Origin: Myxococcales bacterium
GTDB lineage: Bacteria > Myxococcota_A > UBA9160 > UBA4427
Direction of reading: 5' to 3'
NCBI GenBank assembly: GCA_012960035.1
Contig: DUBZ01000063.1
Location: 1-64,000 of the forward strand
DNA length: 64,000 nt
A program made the position numbers and the translations under genes. Below, one piece after another: positions 10,501-19,200 of the stretch. Positions within the stretch are counted from its first letter, which is position 1. Each line of letters opens with the position of its first letter. Below the pieces are notes generated by a model, which was given only the letters and a program-made list of their open reading frames with translations, did not search any database and was not told where the DNA came from.

Positions 10501-10647
10501 CACTTTCACTTGAGTCGTCGAGACGTCGGGGAACGCGTCGATGGGCGTATTCTGGAATGAAACCCAACCCGCAACGACAAGCACCGATGCGGCGAGCGCC
10601 ACGAAGACTCGTTGACTGAGTGCGAATTGGATCAGCCGAACAATCAC
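7567..10647 (-). CDS. czcA: Heavy-metal RND efflux pump subunit (CzcA/CusA family)
   Basis: A protein of about 1026 residues with the HME-RND layout: an N-terminal helix (FALSQRVFVALAAS), two large periplasmic loops, and two sets of six membrane helices. It is the inner-membrane, proton-driven part of a tripartite metal pump. In the fourth helix the diagnostic stretch reads AIAIGMLVDSAVVVIENTVS. The acidic DFG start seen in CzcA-type divalent pumps is replaced by AIG, closer to CusA-like members, so the metal is not certain. I chose a GTG start at 10647 because it overlaps the czcB stop as GTGA. An in-frame ATG at 10674 lies inside czcB. The following DUF3240 gene overlaps the stop by 4 nt. 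Confidence 0.93.
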   Translation of the reverse strand: MIVRLIQFALSQRVFVALAASVLVVAGWVSFQNTPIDAFPDVSTTQVKVIVRAPGMTPEEVEMRITGPIEVEILGIPRQTTLRSVTKYALCDVTVDFEDGTDIYWARQQVLERLAGIWEDLPPGTSGGVAPMTTPLGEMFMFTIEGGTLDLRERRALLDWVIRPALRTVAGVADVNPLGGHVETFEVMPRSEAMLAQGISLHELRNAIVENNQNDGAGRLVDGEEVLLVRAEGSIRTLDELRAVVVRSHPIEPVRVGEIADVQFGSLARYGAVTRDGVGEVVQGLVLSLRGANAQNVVEAVRAKLAELQPSLPEGVEIRVFYDRGELIRTAVGAVQGALLSAVVLVIIVLIAFLADWRAAFTVALVLPLSVLSTFIWMRQFELSANLMSLGGLVIAIGMLVDSAVVVIENTVSNLGRSAGSLLPRLHVIYRSVREVALPVVAGTTIIVLVFLPLLTLEGLEGKLFIPVALTIVFALISSLAISLTVLPVVASVLIRPGSGQGPRFMRWLEARYRRSLEWAFAHERQVLAGAAILLIFAMLLYPRIGRIFLPSMNEGTMIVQLEKLPSISLGNSLDLDLRVERALIDRVPEVLGVVARTGSDEIGLDPMGLNQTDAFLVLQPRSEWEVDSTDALLDRIRAVMVDFPGIAYGFTQPIEMRVSEMLTGVRGDVAVKLFGASLEALSESGDEIARLLKGLDGAEDVFRTLSEGAEYLEVEIDPLEAGRLGLSVEELQERLRARLEGLHAGTIYSGVRRIPIMLRGSPLLRESPIDFMNLQLPTSRSEPIPLSQVATLRRVEGPVQINREGASRLVVVTANVRGRDLVGFVENAKRRVEEEITLPAGSRIEWGGQFENQQRASARLALVVPVSLTLIFLLLLSTFRSMAQAGLVLVNIPLALIGGIMALWASGEYLSVPATIGFITLLGVAVLNGVVLVTTFNQLVAEGVPIEEVVRDGAARRLRPVLMTAASTALGLSPLLVASGPGAELQRPLAIVVTGGLVSATALTLILLPILYRWLSLRGCREATP

Positions 10648-11759
10648 TGCTCGGGTCCACCCTGCGCGAGCCAATGGGCTTTGAGAGCCGCTGTCCCGCG
10701 AAGAGCGATTCGGCTTGCTTCAGTCAGCGATCCGATCACGATGCTCTCGCGACCGCTGCCGCCAAGGACCTCGACCCTGATCGGTTCGAATCCGCCCTCG
10801 GCTTCGAGAAAGAGCCAGGTGTGATCATCGGCACGGACCACAGCGGTCGAAGGGAGGGCGAAGGCAGCGCCCTCGGTCCTTGCGGTCTCGAACTGCACGC
10901 GCACGAATTGGCCCGGCCGAAGTCGAGCCACTCCATGCTGAATTTCTCCGCGGACCAGGACGCCTTGATCAAGTGAGTGAACCTCGCCGCCAACGCTGAT
11001 GACCTGACCGAGGGCATCTTCGTCGGGCAGAGAGAAGCGCGTGCCCTTGCGAAGCGAATGCGCGATATCGAGAGGCGTATGGATCTCGACGGTCAATGCA
11101 TCGAGATCACCGATCCGGTAGAGCAGTCCACCGGTTTCCAGGCGTTCCCCCGCGCGCGCGTACTGTTCAAGGACCACACCGGAGCGCGCAGCCCGCAATA
11201 CGACAGCCGGGTTGAGATGATGGGTCTTGGCGAGATGACTGATCTCTTTGTCGGTCATGCCTGAGAGCAAGAGGGCTTGACGCTGTTCTTCGAGACGGGA
11301 TCGGGCATCTCGCAAGAGCGCGTTTGATTCGGCGGCACGGCGACCCGCGATGATGCCTTCTTTGGCGAGTTGTTTCTCTCGGCTCGCCGTCGCCCGGGCG
11401 AGGTCGCGTTCCGAAAGGGCCTGAACATAGACGCGCTGCAACGAGACGACAGCGGGGCTCTCTAGTCGCGCCAGCTCCTGTCCCTCGATCACCGAATCAC
11501 CGACTTCAACCAGGGGCGACAAAAGGACTGCCGAAGACCTGGCCGTGATCAACCGAACGCGCGAGTTTGGAAGCGTGATCCGTCCGGGCAGCCGAGGCCG
11601 GGGCACGAGCTTTCGGGGCTGCACTTTTCCGACGACGATCCCCAGAGCCTCGCGCTGTCCGGGATTCACTTGAAGAACATCTCCCGCCTGCGAAGTCGCC
11701 GTGGCAGCAAAACTCAACCCGAGCGTGCAAAGCGTAATCGTGTATTTGAGCATGCTCAT
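10644..11759 (-). CDS. czcB: RND efflux periplasmic adaptor (CzcB/CusB type)
   Basis: A 371-residue membrane fusion protein. It has a cleavable-looking N-terminus (MLKYTITLCTLGLSFAATAT), a split lipoyl/barrel-sandwich domain (first half LSPLVEVGDSVIEGQELARL, second half VLRAARSGVVLEQYARAGER), a helical hairpin between, and a beta-barrel (LRPGQFVRVQFE). It bridges the CzcA pump and the outer-membrane channel. The ATG at 11759 is chosen because it overlaps the czcC stop as ATGA (11756-11759). A longer open frame upstream only reads through czcC in another frame. Another ATG six bases inside (11753) would give almost the same protein. Confidence 0.92.
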   Translation of the reverse strand: MSMLKYTITLCTLGLSFAATATSQAGDVLQVNPGQREALGIVVGKVQPRKLVPRPRLPGRITLPNSRVRLITARSSAVLLSPLVEVGDSVIEGQELARLESPAVVSLQRVYVQALSERDLARATASREKQLAKEGIIAGRRAAESNALLRDARSRLEEQRQALLLSGMTDKEISHLAKTHHLNPAVVLRAARSGVVLEQYARAGERLETGGLLYRIGDLDALTVEIHTPLDIAHSLRKGTRFSLPDEDALGQVISVGGEVHSLDQGVLVRGEIQHGVARLRPGQFVRVQFETARTEGAAFALPSTAVVRADDHTWLFLEAEGGFEPIRVEVLGGSGRESIVIGSLTEASRIALRGTAALKAHWLAQGGPEQ

Positions 11760-13030
11760 GGAACGACCCCCAGCGCTTGATTCATCTCTCCCGCACACGA
11801 CTGGCGAAGAATCAGCGCTTCCCGATGTGTTTGATTCGCGGCCGTCGCACGAACTCGGGCGCGCAGCAACTGCCCAAGGTCCGTTTCGCCGAGCCCGAAA
11901 CCCAGCTTGGTGAGGCGCAGATATTCTGCAGCCATTTCGGCCTGCTCCGCTGCAGCCGAGACACGTTCGAACGACAAAGCAAATCGACGCTCCGCCTGCG
12001 TCAAGCGTTCGCGCAAGTTGCGTTCGAGTCGCTGATGATCGCGGCGTCTCTCCGCCACCGCACGTCGTGCGCCAGCCACTTCGGCTTGCGCGTCGCGTCG
12101 TCGCCCAAGTGGGATGCGTAGGCCGGCGACGATTCGACCGTCGAAACTGGCGCCGCTGACGTCGCGCTCGTGTTCGGAGCCCAACGCGAGAACCGGAGCA
12201 CTCCATTGATCTGCTTTCAGTCGGTCGAGTTCGCCCTGTGCCCGGGCAGTTTCTTCTCCGGCGAGCAGCAGGAAAGGGTGATTCTCGAGCGAATCAAAAT
12301 CGGGGGGTGTCTCGTTCCAATCCATTGGCCACGCGCTAAGACCGGTCAACAGAAAATAGCGGTCCTCCGCATGGCGTGACTCTTCGAGTGCTTTGAGATG
12401 GATAAGGCGTCTATCAAGACTCGCACTACGCGCTAGGAGAAGCTCTCGACGAGCCAATTCCTCAAGAGCAACCGCGCGTTCGACCTGTGTCGCGAGTTCG
12501 TCCTCTGCCCGCCATTCCGCCTCGGTCAACTCGAGTCGGACGTGAGCGACCGCAAGGTCGGCGACTGCTTGTCGCACCCAGCCGGCCACTTCGAGTTCAT
12601 GGGCACGCACTGCATACCGCGCCGCGGAGTCGGCAGCACGGGCGCTCTGTCGGCGGCCCTTTCGCTGGCCCGGCCACCAGAGAGGAAGTCCGAGCTGAAC
12701 GTCCCACTGTCGATAACCATCACCCGCCCAGAGTCCATCCGTCGCGTGGTTAGCGGAGATCTCGGGCGCACCCGAGAGGAACCTGGCTGAATTCTTCTTC
12801 AGAGCATCGGCTTCGAAGCGCCGCGCCGCGACGACGAGGAGTCCCGGCTCTCTCTCAAAGGTATGAACGATGACCTCACGCAGAGTCAATTGCGGGTCGG
12901 CCTCGAGGGCAGTGCGCCCATGAGAATCAATTTCGGTCTCCGCTTCAGCACGTGCTTCAATGACAGGTTCAGCGGCAGCAAGCGCGGAACCAAAAAGCAT
13001 GAGCAGCAGGATTGTCATTAGTTGAAGCAT
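11756..13030 (-). CDS. czcC: Outer-membrane efflux protein (TolC/CzcC type)
   Basis: A 424-residue protein of the outer-membrane factor family. The signal peptide is MLQLMTILLLMLFGSALAAA. It is followed by long alpha-helical segments rich in Ala, Arg and Glu, in two repeats typical of the TolC barrel-tunnel (for example AELTRQL-free, QAVADLAVAHVRLELTEAEW and ERRFALSFERVSAAAEQAEM). It forms the exit duct for the metal pump. The ATG at 13030 is preceded by GAGG eight bases upstream, so the longer open frame to 13318 is not used. It is the first gene of czcC-czcB-czcA-DUF3240. No regulator gene sits next to it. Confidence 0.9.
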   Translation of the reverse strand: MLQLMTILLLMLFGSALAAAEPVIEARAEAETEIDSHGRTALEADPQLTLREVIVHTFEREPGLLVVAARRFEADALKKNSARFLSGAPEISANHATDGLWAGDGYRQWDVQLGLPLWWPGQRKGRRQSARAADSAARYAVRAHELEVAGWVRQAVADLAVAHVRLELTEAEWRAEDELATQVERAVALEELARRELLLARSASLDRRLIHLKALEESRHAEDRYFLLTGLSAWPMDWNETPPDFDSLENHPFLLLAGEETARAQGELDRLKADQWSAPVLALGSEHERDVSGASFDGRIVAGLRIPLGRRRDAQAEVAGARRAVAERRRDHQRLERNLRERLTQAERRFALSFERVSAAAEQAEMAAEYLRLTKLGFGLGETDLGQLLRARVRATAANQTHREALILRQSCAGEMNQALGVVP

Positions 13031-13668
13031 CAAAATCCTCGAACGCGGACTCCCGCTGTTTTGAACGGCTGAAACCTTGCAAAACTGAAGTGGACCGGCG
13101 GCAAATTGAACCCACCGGCAAATGTCGCAGTCGCGGGCCGCAATTGCTCCACACCGGGGTGCAAGTTGCGGCGTATATGTAGATAGGCGGGACGGTGGGA
13201 CCCGATCCAGAGCGTTCTCGAAAGCAACCCATCGTATTCGGGGACCCGTTCCCGGATGACGCCCATTTGCTGGGCTTACGTGGGTCGTGCAGTGGAATTG
13301 ACCCACTTTCACAGACACTCAGGGGCGGCTTTTGGAGGCCGTTCCGAATGGCTCGGGTCATCAGCGCACTGCCCTTCGCCTGCGTCATGTTTCTGATGTG
13401 TTTCGGGCTCTATAAAGGCCTGAAGATGGAGACAATCAAGCGCCCTTTCGCCCGGTGACCCGGCACGGAACAGTCGACATCCCATAGAAAGCCGACCGAC
13501 GGGAGTGGGGTTTTCCGCAGCCTGCTAGGACTCCAGTGCGTCTCTCAACGAAAGTTCGGAGAGCGACCCTTTCCTAGCCCATGCGATGAGGCATCTCGGC
13601 AGGCTCGGGGATCCGCATCGTTCTATTTGTGGAGCGTGCTTATGGCCTGCCTCGCGTCCCGAGGCAAC
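13031..13668. other. Gap between metal pump operon and HupE pair
   Basis: About 640 bp containing the presumed czc promoter. Open frames on both strands exist (for example plus 13195-13458, ending in a short hydrophobic stretch), but their residue content is not protein-like and no ribosome site supports them. No riboswitch or clear operator was recognised. Confidence 0.4.
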
Positions 13669-14214
13669 TTACTGCACGGAGACAGACTGGTACACGCCAC
13701 GCGTGCGTAATGTGACGGTCACGATTTGGGCGTTTATATTTTTCCAATACCAGCCATGTTTCCCCTCGAAAGCCGCCTCGAATGTTCCCTTGGAAGCCTG
13801 CTTCGTGGCTTTTTCGTAGCTAACAAATTGGCTGGCAGGCTTGCCTTTGGGATCGCCGTGAAACTCGAAGAACAAGGGGCCATTATCGGCTTCCCATACA
13901 TACTCGAGCGTGTCTTTTGCTTTCATGGTGGCCTTGATCTCGGCGCTTTGACCCGGTGAAAGGGTGAGTTTGAGCTCGTCTGTTCGGGTCGTCGATTGCC
14001 CCTCTGCGATCACCGTACTTTGTTCTTTTTTGAGTTCGCCTAATTGCATAAGACCTAGTGCGCGACCCAAGCCAGTGGGGTCGATCGCGAACTCCGCTGG
14101 GAGCACGCCGACGACGAGTAGCAGTGTCGCGACAACGAAGGCGGTGACTGAAGCCTTTGCCAGTTGCCGTATGGTCGGCAATTCGGCCAGTTCGATAGGG
14201 GGACGCTCAACCAT
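13669..14214 (-). CDS. Membrane-anchored periplasmic protein paired with HupE
   Basis: A 181-residue protein starting MVERPPIELAELPTIRQLAK, with one membrane helix (ASVTAFVVATLLLVVGVL) and a soluble C-terminal domain outside the membrane (for example LSPGQSAEIKATMKAKDTLE and FFEFHGDP). The domain resembles the hypothetical transmembrane anchor proteins that accompany HupE/UreJ genes. The start at 14214 overlaps the HupE stop by 8 nt, so the two are translationally coupled. A longer frame to 14280 reads into HupE and is rejected. Function unknown; a partner of the HupE permease or a periplasmic metal protein are guesses from context. Confidence 0.75.
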   Translation of the reverse strand: MVERPPIELAELPTIRQLAKASVTAFVVATLLLVVGVLPAEFAIDPTGLGRALGLMQLGELKKEQSTVIAEGQSTTRTDELKLTLSPGQSAEIKATMKAKDTLEYVWEADNGPLFFEFHGDPKGKPASQFVSYEKATKQASKGTFEAAFEGKHGWYWKNINAQIVTVTLRTRGVYQSVSVQ

Positions 14215-14959
14215 AGAAGTAGCCTTCGAGTTGATAGGCGAATAAGCCGAGTCCCGCGAAGACCAGGAGCCTGTTGGCATTGTCTGCTTGACTCGCGAAA
14301 GATGGCGTGCGGCGCCAGAAGCCCATCGCGATCAGGATTACGCCTAAGGCCAGTAGCTGGCCCGTCTCAACCCCGACGTTGAACGCGAGAATATTCGGGA
14401 CCAAGCCGTCGGTCGACAGCGTAAGACCTTGCAGCTTAGTGGCCAGCCCTAACCCGTGAAACAATCCGAAAATCAAGACCGCAGCTTTGGCGTTCGGCTG
14501 CTTGCCGAACCACTCTTTGAACAGGCCCAGGTTGTCGCATCCCTTGTACACCACCGAAAGGCCGATAATGGCGTCGATCAGGTAGGGGTTGACGTGGGTT
14601 CCACTCAAAACTCCGAGGAGTAAGGTGGTGCTGTGCCCCAGTGAGAACAAAGTCACGTAAAGGACCACATCTCGAGCGCGGTACAAGAAAAAGATCACGC
14701 CGATGAGGAACAGGATGTGGTCGTACCCGGTGACCATGTGTTTGGCGCCCAGGTACCCGAACGGCCACAGCTGGAGGCCTACGCTTCGTTCCAAAAACAG
14801 TTGATCGCTGTCCGCCACACCGTGTGCGAGCGCGACCGCAGGCAAGAGCAGGGTGATCACCGATGCGACGAGCACGCTCCTCTTCATCGGATCGTGAGGG
14901 GGGCTGTGCGGATGCGGATGAGTGGCATCTTTTTTCATGGCCTGGGAGTTGTTCTCCAT
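14207..14959 (-). CDS. HupE/UreJ family metal permease-like protein
   Basis: A membrane protein of about 250 residues. After a signal-like segment (MKRSVLVASVITLLLPAVAL) it has six or so hydrophobic helices with the family hallmarks GAKHMVTGYDHILFLIGVIF and SLGHSTTLLL, and the later FGLFHGLGLATKLQG. HupE/UreJ proteins are implicated in nickel or cobalt uptake. The conserved His and Asp residues in these helices are present. Start choice is weak: ATG at 14959, 14938 and 14887 are all possible. The two upstream ones add a His-rich leader (HPHPHSPPH) before the signal peptide. It sits upstream of the anchor protein and the czc pump, suggesting a shared metal theme. Confidence 0.8.
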   Translation of the reverse strand: MENNSQAMKKDATHPHPHSPPHDPMKRSVLVASVITLLLPAVALAHGVADSDQLFLERSVGLQLWPFGYLGAKHMVTGYDHILFLIGVIFFLYRARDVVLYVTLFSLGHSTTLLLGVLSGTHVNPYLIDAIIGLSVVYKGCDNLGLFKEWFGKQPNAKAAVLIFGLFHGLGLATKLQGLTLSTDGLVPNILAFNVGVETGQLLALGVILIAMGFWRRTPSFASQADNANRLLVFAGLGLFAYQLEGYFYG

Positions 14960-15145
14960 TGAATGATCGGAAGGGGAGCGTTGGAACATACCCCTCCCCA
15001 TAGCACGGCTCTTTGACTCGTCCCATCACGAAGGAAGTGCATGATCGTGGCACAAGGGACAAGCGAGTCGGCGTCGGGCGGAGAATATCGGGGGTTGGGC
15101 GCGGCGGAGTCAAAGACGCTCGACGTTGCGCGCCCGTCTTCAGTC

Positions 15146-16087
15146 TCACTCGCCGAGGCCACGTCGCAACTCGACGCCATCGTATCGGAAGACGACCCGC
15201 GTGGGTTCGATCGCGCCAACCTCCAAAGAGCCCAGCCAATCGCCCTCTCTCAGACGAACTGGCGAGGCCCCAGAAACCTTGATCAGGGCGCTACGCTGAC
15301 TGGAGCGCGGATGCCAGATCGTTCGCGTCACTTCGATCTCGAGCGCTGGGGCGGGACCCGACGGGTCGACTGCTCCAATTGCGGCGACCTTGGACGGAGG
15401 AGATGTGGATGCGATTTCAGAAAGCGACGCAGCAACGATATCGGTCGAATCTGGCGTCAGTGTGACCGGGGAGTCGGCCAGAATCGCCAGCTTCGGTTCG
15501 GCAACCTCTTCGACCTCATCATGCTCAGCGACTTGGCCTATTGGCGCGCTGGCTTTGGCTTCACTGGCCTCGACCGGAATCGCAGACGGCGCTACGAAGG
15601 GCCCTATCACGAGATCCTTCTGGGTGTCAAAGGCCGGGTATGGCGAGGATTGCCCCTGCCCGGCGCTTCGAGCGATATGCGCCAACGCATGCATCGATTG
15701 CTGCTCACGCTCCGCAGCCACCTGCTCAACCGAATCGGCCGGAGACAAGCTGGCCGTTTCCGCCGTGGCTGGTGCCGGGTCCCCTGCGACGCCGACCGGA
15801 TCTATTTCGAGGCTCGGCGTGGCTGGTGCCGGGTCCCCTGCGACGCCGACCGGATCTATTTCGAGGCTCGGGTCGAGGGCCTGGGCGGTACCCGCGGCGC
15901 TTGCGCTGGGGGAAACGACGGCGATGCCGTGGGTCTCGCTGCCTTCGGGTTCGGAAGTCCCACTCCCAGGCCAGAAGGAATAGGCCGCCGCGGCCAGCAG
16001 AATCATTCCGACGAGCCCGCAGAGGAATGCGACACGAGGTGTTCGCGGGTCGGCGCCCGGCAGATAAGAATTATCAAGCGTGCTCAA
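15146..16087 (-). CDS. GspB-like type II secretion assembly protein
   Basis: A protein of about 313 residues with one N-terminal membrane helix (VAFLCGLVGMILLAAAAYSF), a long Pro/Ala/Glu-rich periplasmic linker, and a C-terminal domain of ~60 residues (IWHPRSSQRSALIKVSG, then LREGDWLGSLEV and VVFRYDGVELRRGLG). That ending matches the C-terminal domain of GspB/PulB proteins, which help build the type II secretion channel. A TTG at 16087 has GGAGG eight bases upstream and is the best start; a TTG at 16093 is too close to it. The linker contains an exact 18-residue duplication. No other Gsp genes are in the window, though the neighbouring giant protein is a plausible secreted substrate. Confidence 0.7.
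   Translation of the reverse strand: MSTLDNSYLPGADPRTPRVAFLCGLVGMILLAAAAYSFWPGSGTSEPEGSETHGIAVVSPSASAAGTAQALDPSLEIDPVGVAGDPAPATPSLEIDPVGVAGDPAPATAETASLSPADSVEQVAAEREQQSMHALAHIARSAGQGQSSPYPAFDTQKDLVIGPFVAPSAIPVEASEAKASAPIGQVAEHDEVEEVAEPKLAILADSPVTLTPDSTDIVAASLSEIASTSPPSKVAAIGAVDPSGPAPALEIEVTRTIWHPRSSQRSALIKVSGASPVRLREGDWLGSLEVGAIEPTRVVFRYDGVELRRGLGE
15764..15871. repeat. Exact tandem duplication of 54 bp
   Basis: Two identical 54-bp copies (15764-15817 and 15818-15871) lie inside the GspB-like gene and encode SLEIDPVGVAGDPAPATP-type units in frame. The absence of any difference between copies points to a recent event, or to an assembly artefact. Confidence 0.9.
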
Positions 16088-16165
16088 AATCAATTCCTCC
16101 GCCTACTGGCGATTATTCAGAGTCGTGCGATGTCTGGCTCGATCCGTCGCAGGCCGATCGAAAGA

Positions 16166-16196
16166 GAGGCGCCAGCAGAACTTCCACTGGCGCCTC
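16166..16196 (-). terminator. Hairpin terminator after the giant peroxidase gene
   Basis: A perfect 10-bp stem, GAGGCGCCAG paired with CTGGCGCCTC, with an 11-base loop. Read on the minus strand it is followed by TCTTTC. It lies 43 bp past the stop of the giant gene and before the GspB-like gene, so the two are probably separate transcripts. Confidence 0.7.
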
Positions 16197-16238
16197 TTAG
16201 ATCGATCATTCGAGCGGGCTGCCTTGCAGCCTTATGCT

Positions 16239-19200
16239 CTATTGCGCTGGAGCCAAAGCCTGACCGGGTGTGCCATACATATACGTGGAGAAGATGGCTC
16301 GATCTGCAGAGTCCGTGACACCATCGCCATTGAAGTCGAGGTCCGCGTTGTTTCCCAGCCATCCCGCCTGGAATCGGACCAAGTCCCCGAAGTTGATGAT
16401 GCCGTCATTATTGAGATCCGGGTCGCAGATATTGCCGTAGCCATCGCCGTTCGTATCTCGCTGGCTATGACCCCCTGCGTCCGTAATGTTTGGACCATTC
16501 GGCACGTATTCGCAGTTGTCGCAGGCATCACCCGCACCATCGCCATCCATATCGAACTGTCCTGCATTCGCAGTGACCGGACAATTATCGCTGCCTCCGC
16601 AGATCCCATCTCCATCGAGATCATTGGTGGCGTCGAGGGGACAGACATCGGTGCTATCCGAGATCCCGTCGCCATCGGTATCGACATCGAGGGCAGCAGC
16701 CTGCATTGCTACGGCCAGGCTTGTGGTGGCCATCGCGGTCGAGACCGGATCACCCTGGATCATTGCAATTGCTACTTGGTTGGCCGCATTGGTGGCATTG
16801 GCGCCTGTCACCTGAGCGACATCCACAGCGTCGTTCAGTCTCGAGTTGCCGTTGAGCTGGATCGACTGGATTGCGACTCCATCGAGAGTCACGATCGCCT
16901 CGGTCAGTCCAACGACCAGCGGTGACACATCGTCTCCTCGGATCGACCATAAGAGATCGACCCTAGCCTGATCCACTACGCCGGTGACCAGATCGGCCTT
17001 AGCGACGATCTCGGGCAGGAAGACTCCAACCATGACCCCCAACGGATTCGCGAAGAACAGGGCGATGCGATCGACCAGGATCTCATCCCCTGCCACGACA
17101 GGATTGCCGAAGCCGTTCCCCTGGAAGTCGATCAGATTCATATCCAGCAGTCTGAAGTCGAAACGCGGTAGAGCAGCTCGCGATACGTTCTCGAAGTTGA
17201 TGGTGCGATTTACGTCTGCCGTATTTCCAACGAAGTTGGCATGTGGCGTGTTCGCCAACTCAAGGGCCAACCTTGTATCCAATCCGGGGCCACCCGGTAG
17301 GATTTGGGTCATCGCCGCCATGTTCGCTGCCAAGAGATCCGCCATCGCATCGAGGATGGCAGTCGGGTCACCTCCAAGACTTGCCGCAATGAACCGATTC
17401 GCGGCAATGCGCTGAGCCACAGTCTGGATGAGCGTCACGAATTCGGGCGCCCGTAGCGAGTCACCAAAGATCAACTCGCTCTGGACCACAGTCCCCGCTC
17501 CCAATGGGCCAGCCTCAAGGGTCACGTGCGAGAGCCCATTGATCAGGTTCTCGGCTTCCAGCCCTCCGATGGTGAAGACGACATCGACAGAACCCTGGCT
17601 GACCGCTCCCGCGTCATCAACTAGAGGCACCAATCGTGGTCGCGTCAGCCCCGTCGTAAAGGCCACAGTCGATGGCGCCGTGGGGACAGCCTCCTCGAAT
17701 CGAAGCACCAGGCCTTCATCCACCACGACGGTTTCGTTCGCCGTGATCATATCGCCGAAGGCGGCAGCACCGAATGCCACCACATCGACCGCCGGAATCG
17801 TGAACTCGAAGAGCCCCACACCCGCAGCCGAGAGGTTCGCGAATTCGAAGGGTTCAACAATGAGGAAATCAGGGCCGATGAAGCTGGTTGTCGCGATGTT
17901 GACGTTAATCCGCGGCGAACGATTCACCAGAGTGACCGCCACACCGACTGCATTCGCGATGCTCGAGTCGCCAAAGAAGGTCGCATTGGCCACGACGACC
18001 CCACCCACGGTCAACGTTGCGACCGTGTAGGGGGGAACAATCAGCGCCTCAGCCGTCGCGCCTCGAATCGAGAACAAAAGATCCACACGATGCTGTGAGA
18101 CGATGCCTGTGAGCGGATCCACGATGGCCACGATCTCAGGACTGAAGACTCCTGTGATATTGCCAAGTGAATCCGTGAAGGTGAGCGATATTCCGCTCAC
18201 GAGTACTTCGTCTCCGGGCAGAACCTCTGCCCCGAAGCCTGTATTGGCAAAGAGGTTCAGCGCGAGGCCCTCGACCGTGATATCGAATCGCGCCCCTCCT
18301 TGTCGTGAACTGTTCACGAAGAGCGGTGAGATCCCCCCCCCTGCTTGCTGCGCCTCGATGGCGTCCACGATAAACTCTGGACTCCCCAGGAAGTCCGCGG
18401 GAACGATGCCCACGAAGCCGGGCGGCAATATGAATCCTGGCGGAATGCCGACCGTGACCGCTGCCGAATGAACGATCTCGAAGACCAAGTCATCGTCTTG
18501 GAAGATGACCTCGACGCGAACCCGCAAGCCGACTTCGTTCCCTGTGATCAGCAACGTCTTACCATGGGGATTAAAGGCATCGCCGTTGCCGTTGACGCCT
18601 GTATCGCGCTTGATATTCGAGAATACATTCGAGCCCGGCGCCAATTCGACCTGCCAGTAGAAATCGACCACACCCGTCGACATGCTGATGGAACCAAAGG
18701 GGTTCGTCTCGGAGACATTGTCGGCATCCGTCACATCTATGACCGAAGCCTCCAGAACTCCGTCGATCGTGCCAACCATGTCCGAGATTGTGGCCTCGCC
18801 GACCGCCACGCTGTTGAGCTCTGGATCAGCCGCCCCAGCAACACCCTTTTTCAGTTCGATGGTCATATCTTCAAAGATCAGCCTCTCGACATTTCTGACG
18901 AGGTCTCTTCCATCGTTGCCAAGCGCCCGATTGTCCGAGATTTCGATCATCCCATCCAGGGCCGGATTCAGCGTTCCATCAATCGCATTTCGCGAAAAGA
19001 AGTCACCAATATTGGCGGCGGGATCGAGGGGGTTGAAGGCCATATTGGGGTCACTCTCGATCGTAAAGTCGGCAAAGTTACCCGGGAAACGCACACCGTC
19101 AGTGTCGAGATCCCCGGCGTCATCATCACTGATGACACGCGAGATGGAGAGCTCACCTGGATTAATCACACCTAAGAAGACCGCCTCCTGGACATCTCGC

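Noticed and set aside
13195..13458. Plus-strand open frame of 87 codons with a hydrophobic stretch
   Set aside because: No ribosome site, composition not protein-like, and it lies in the presumed czc promoter region.
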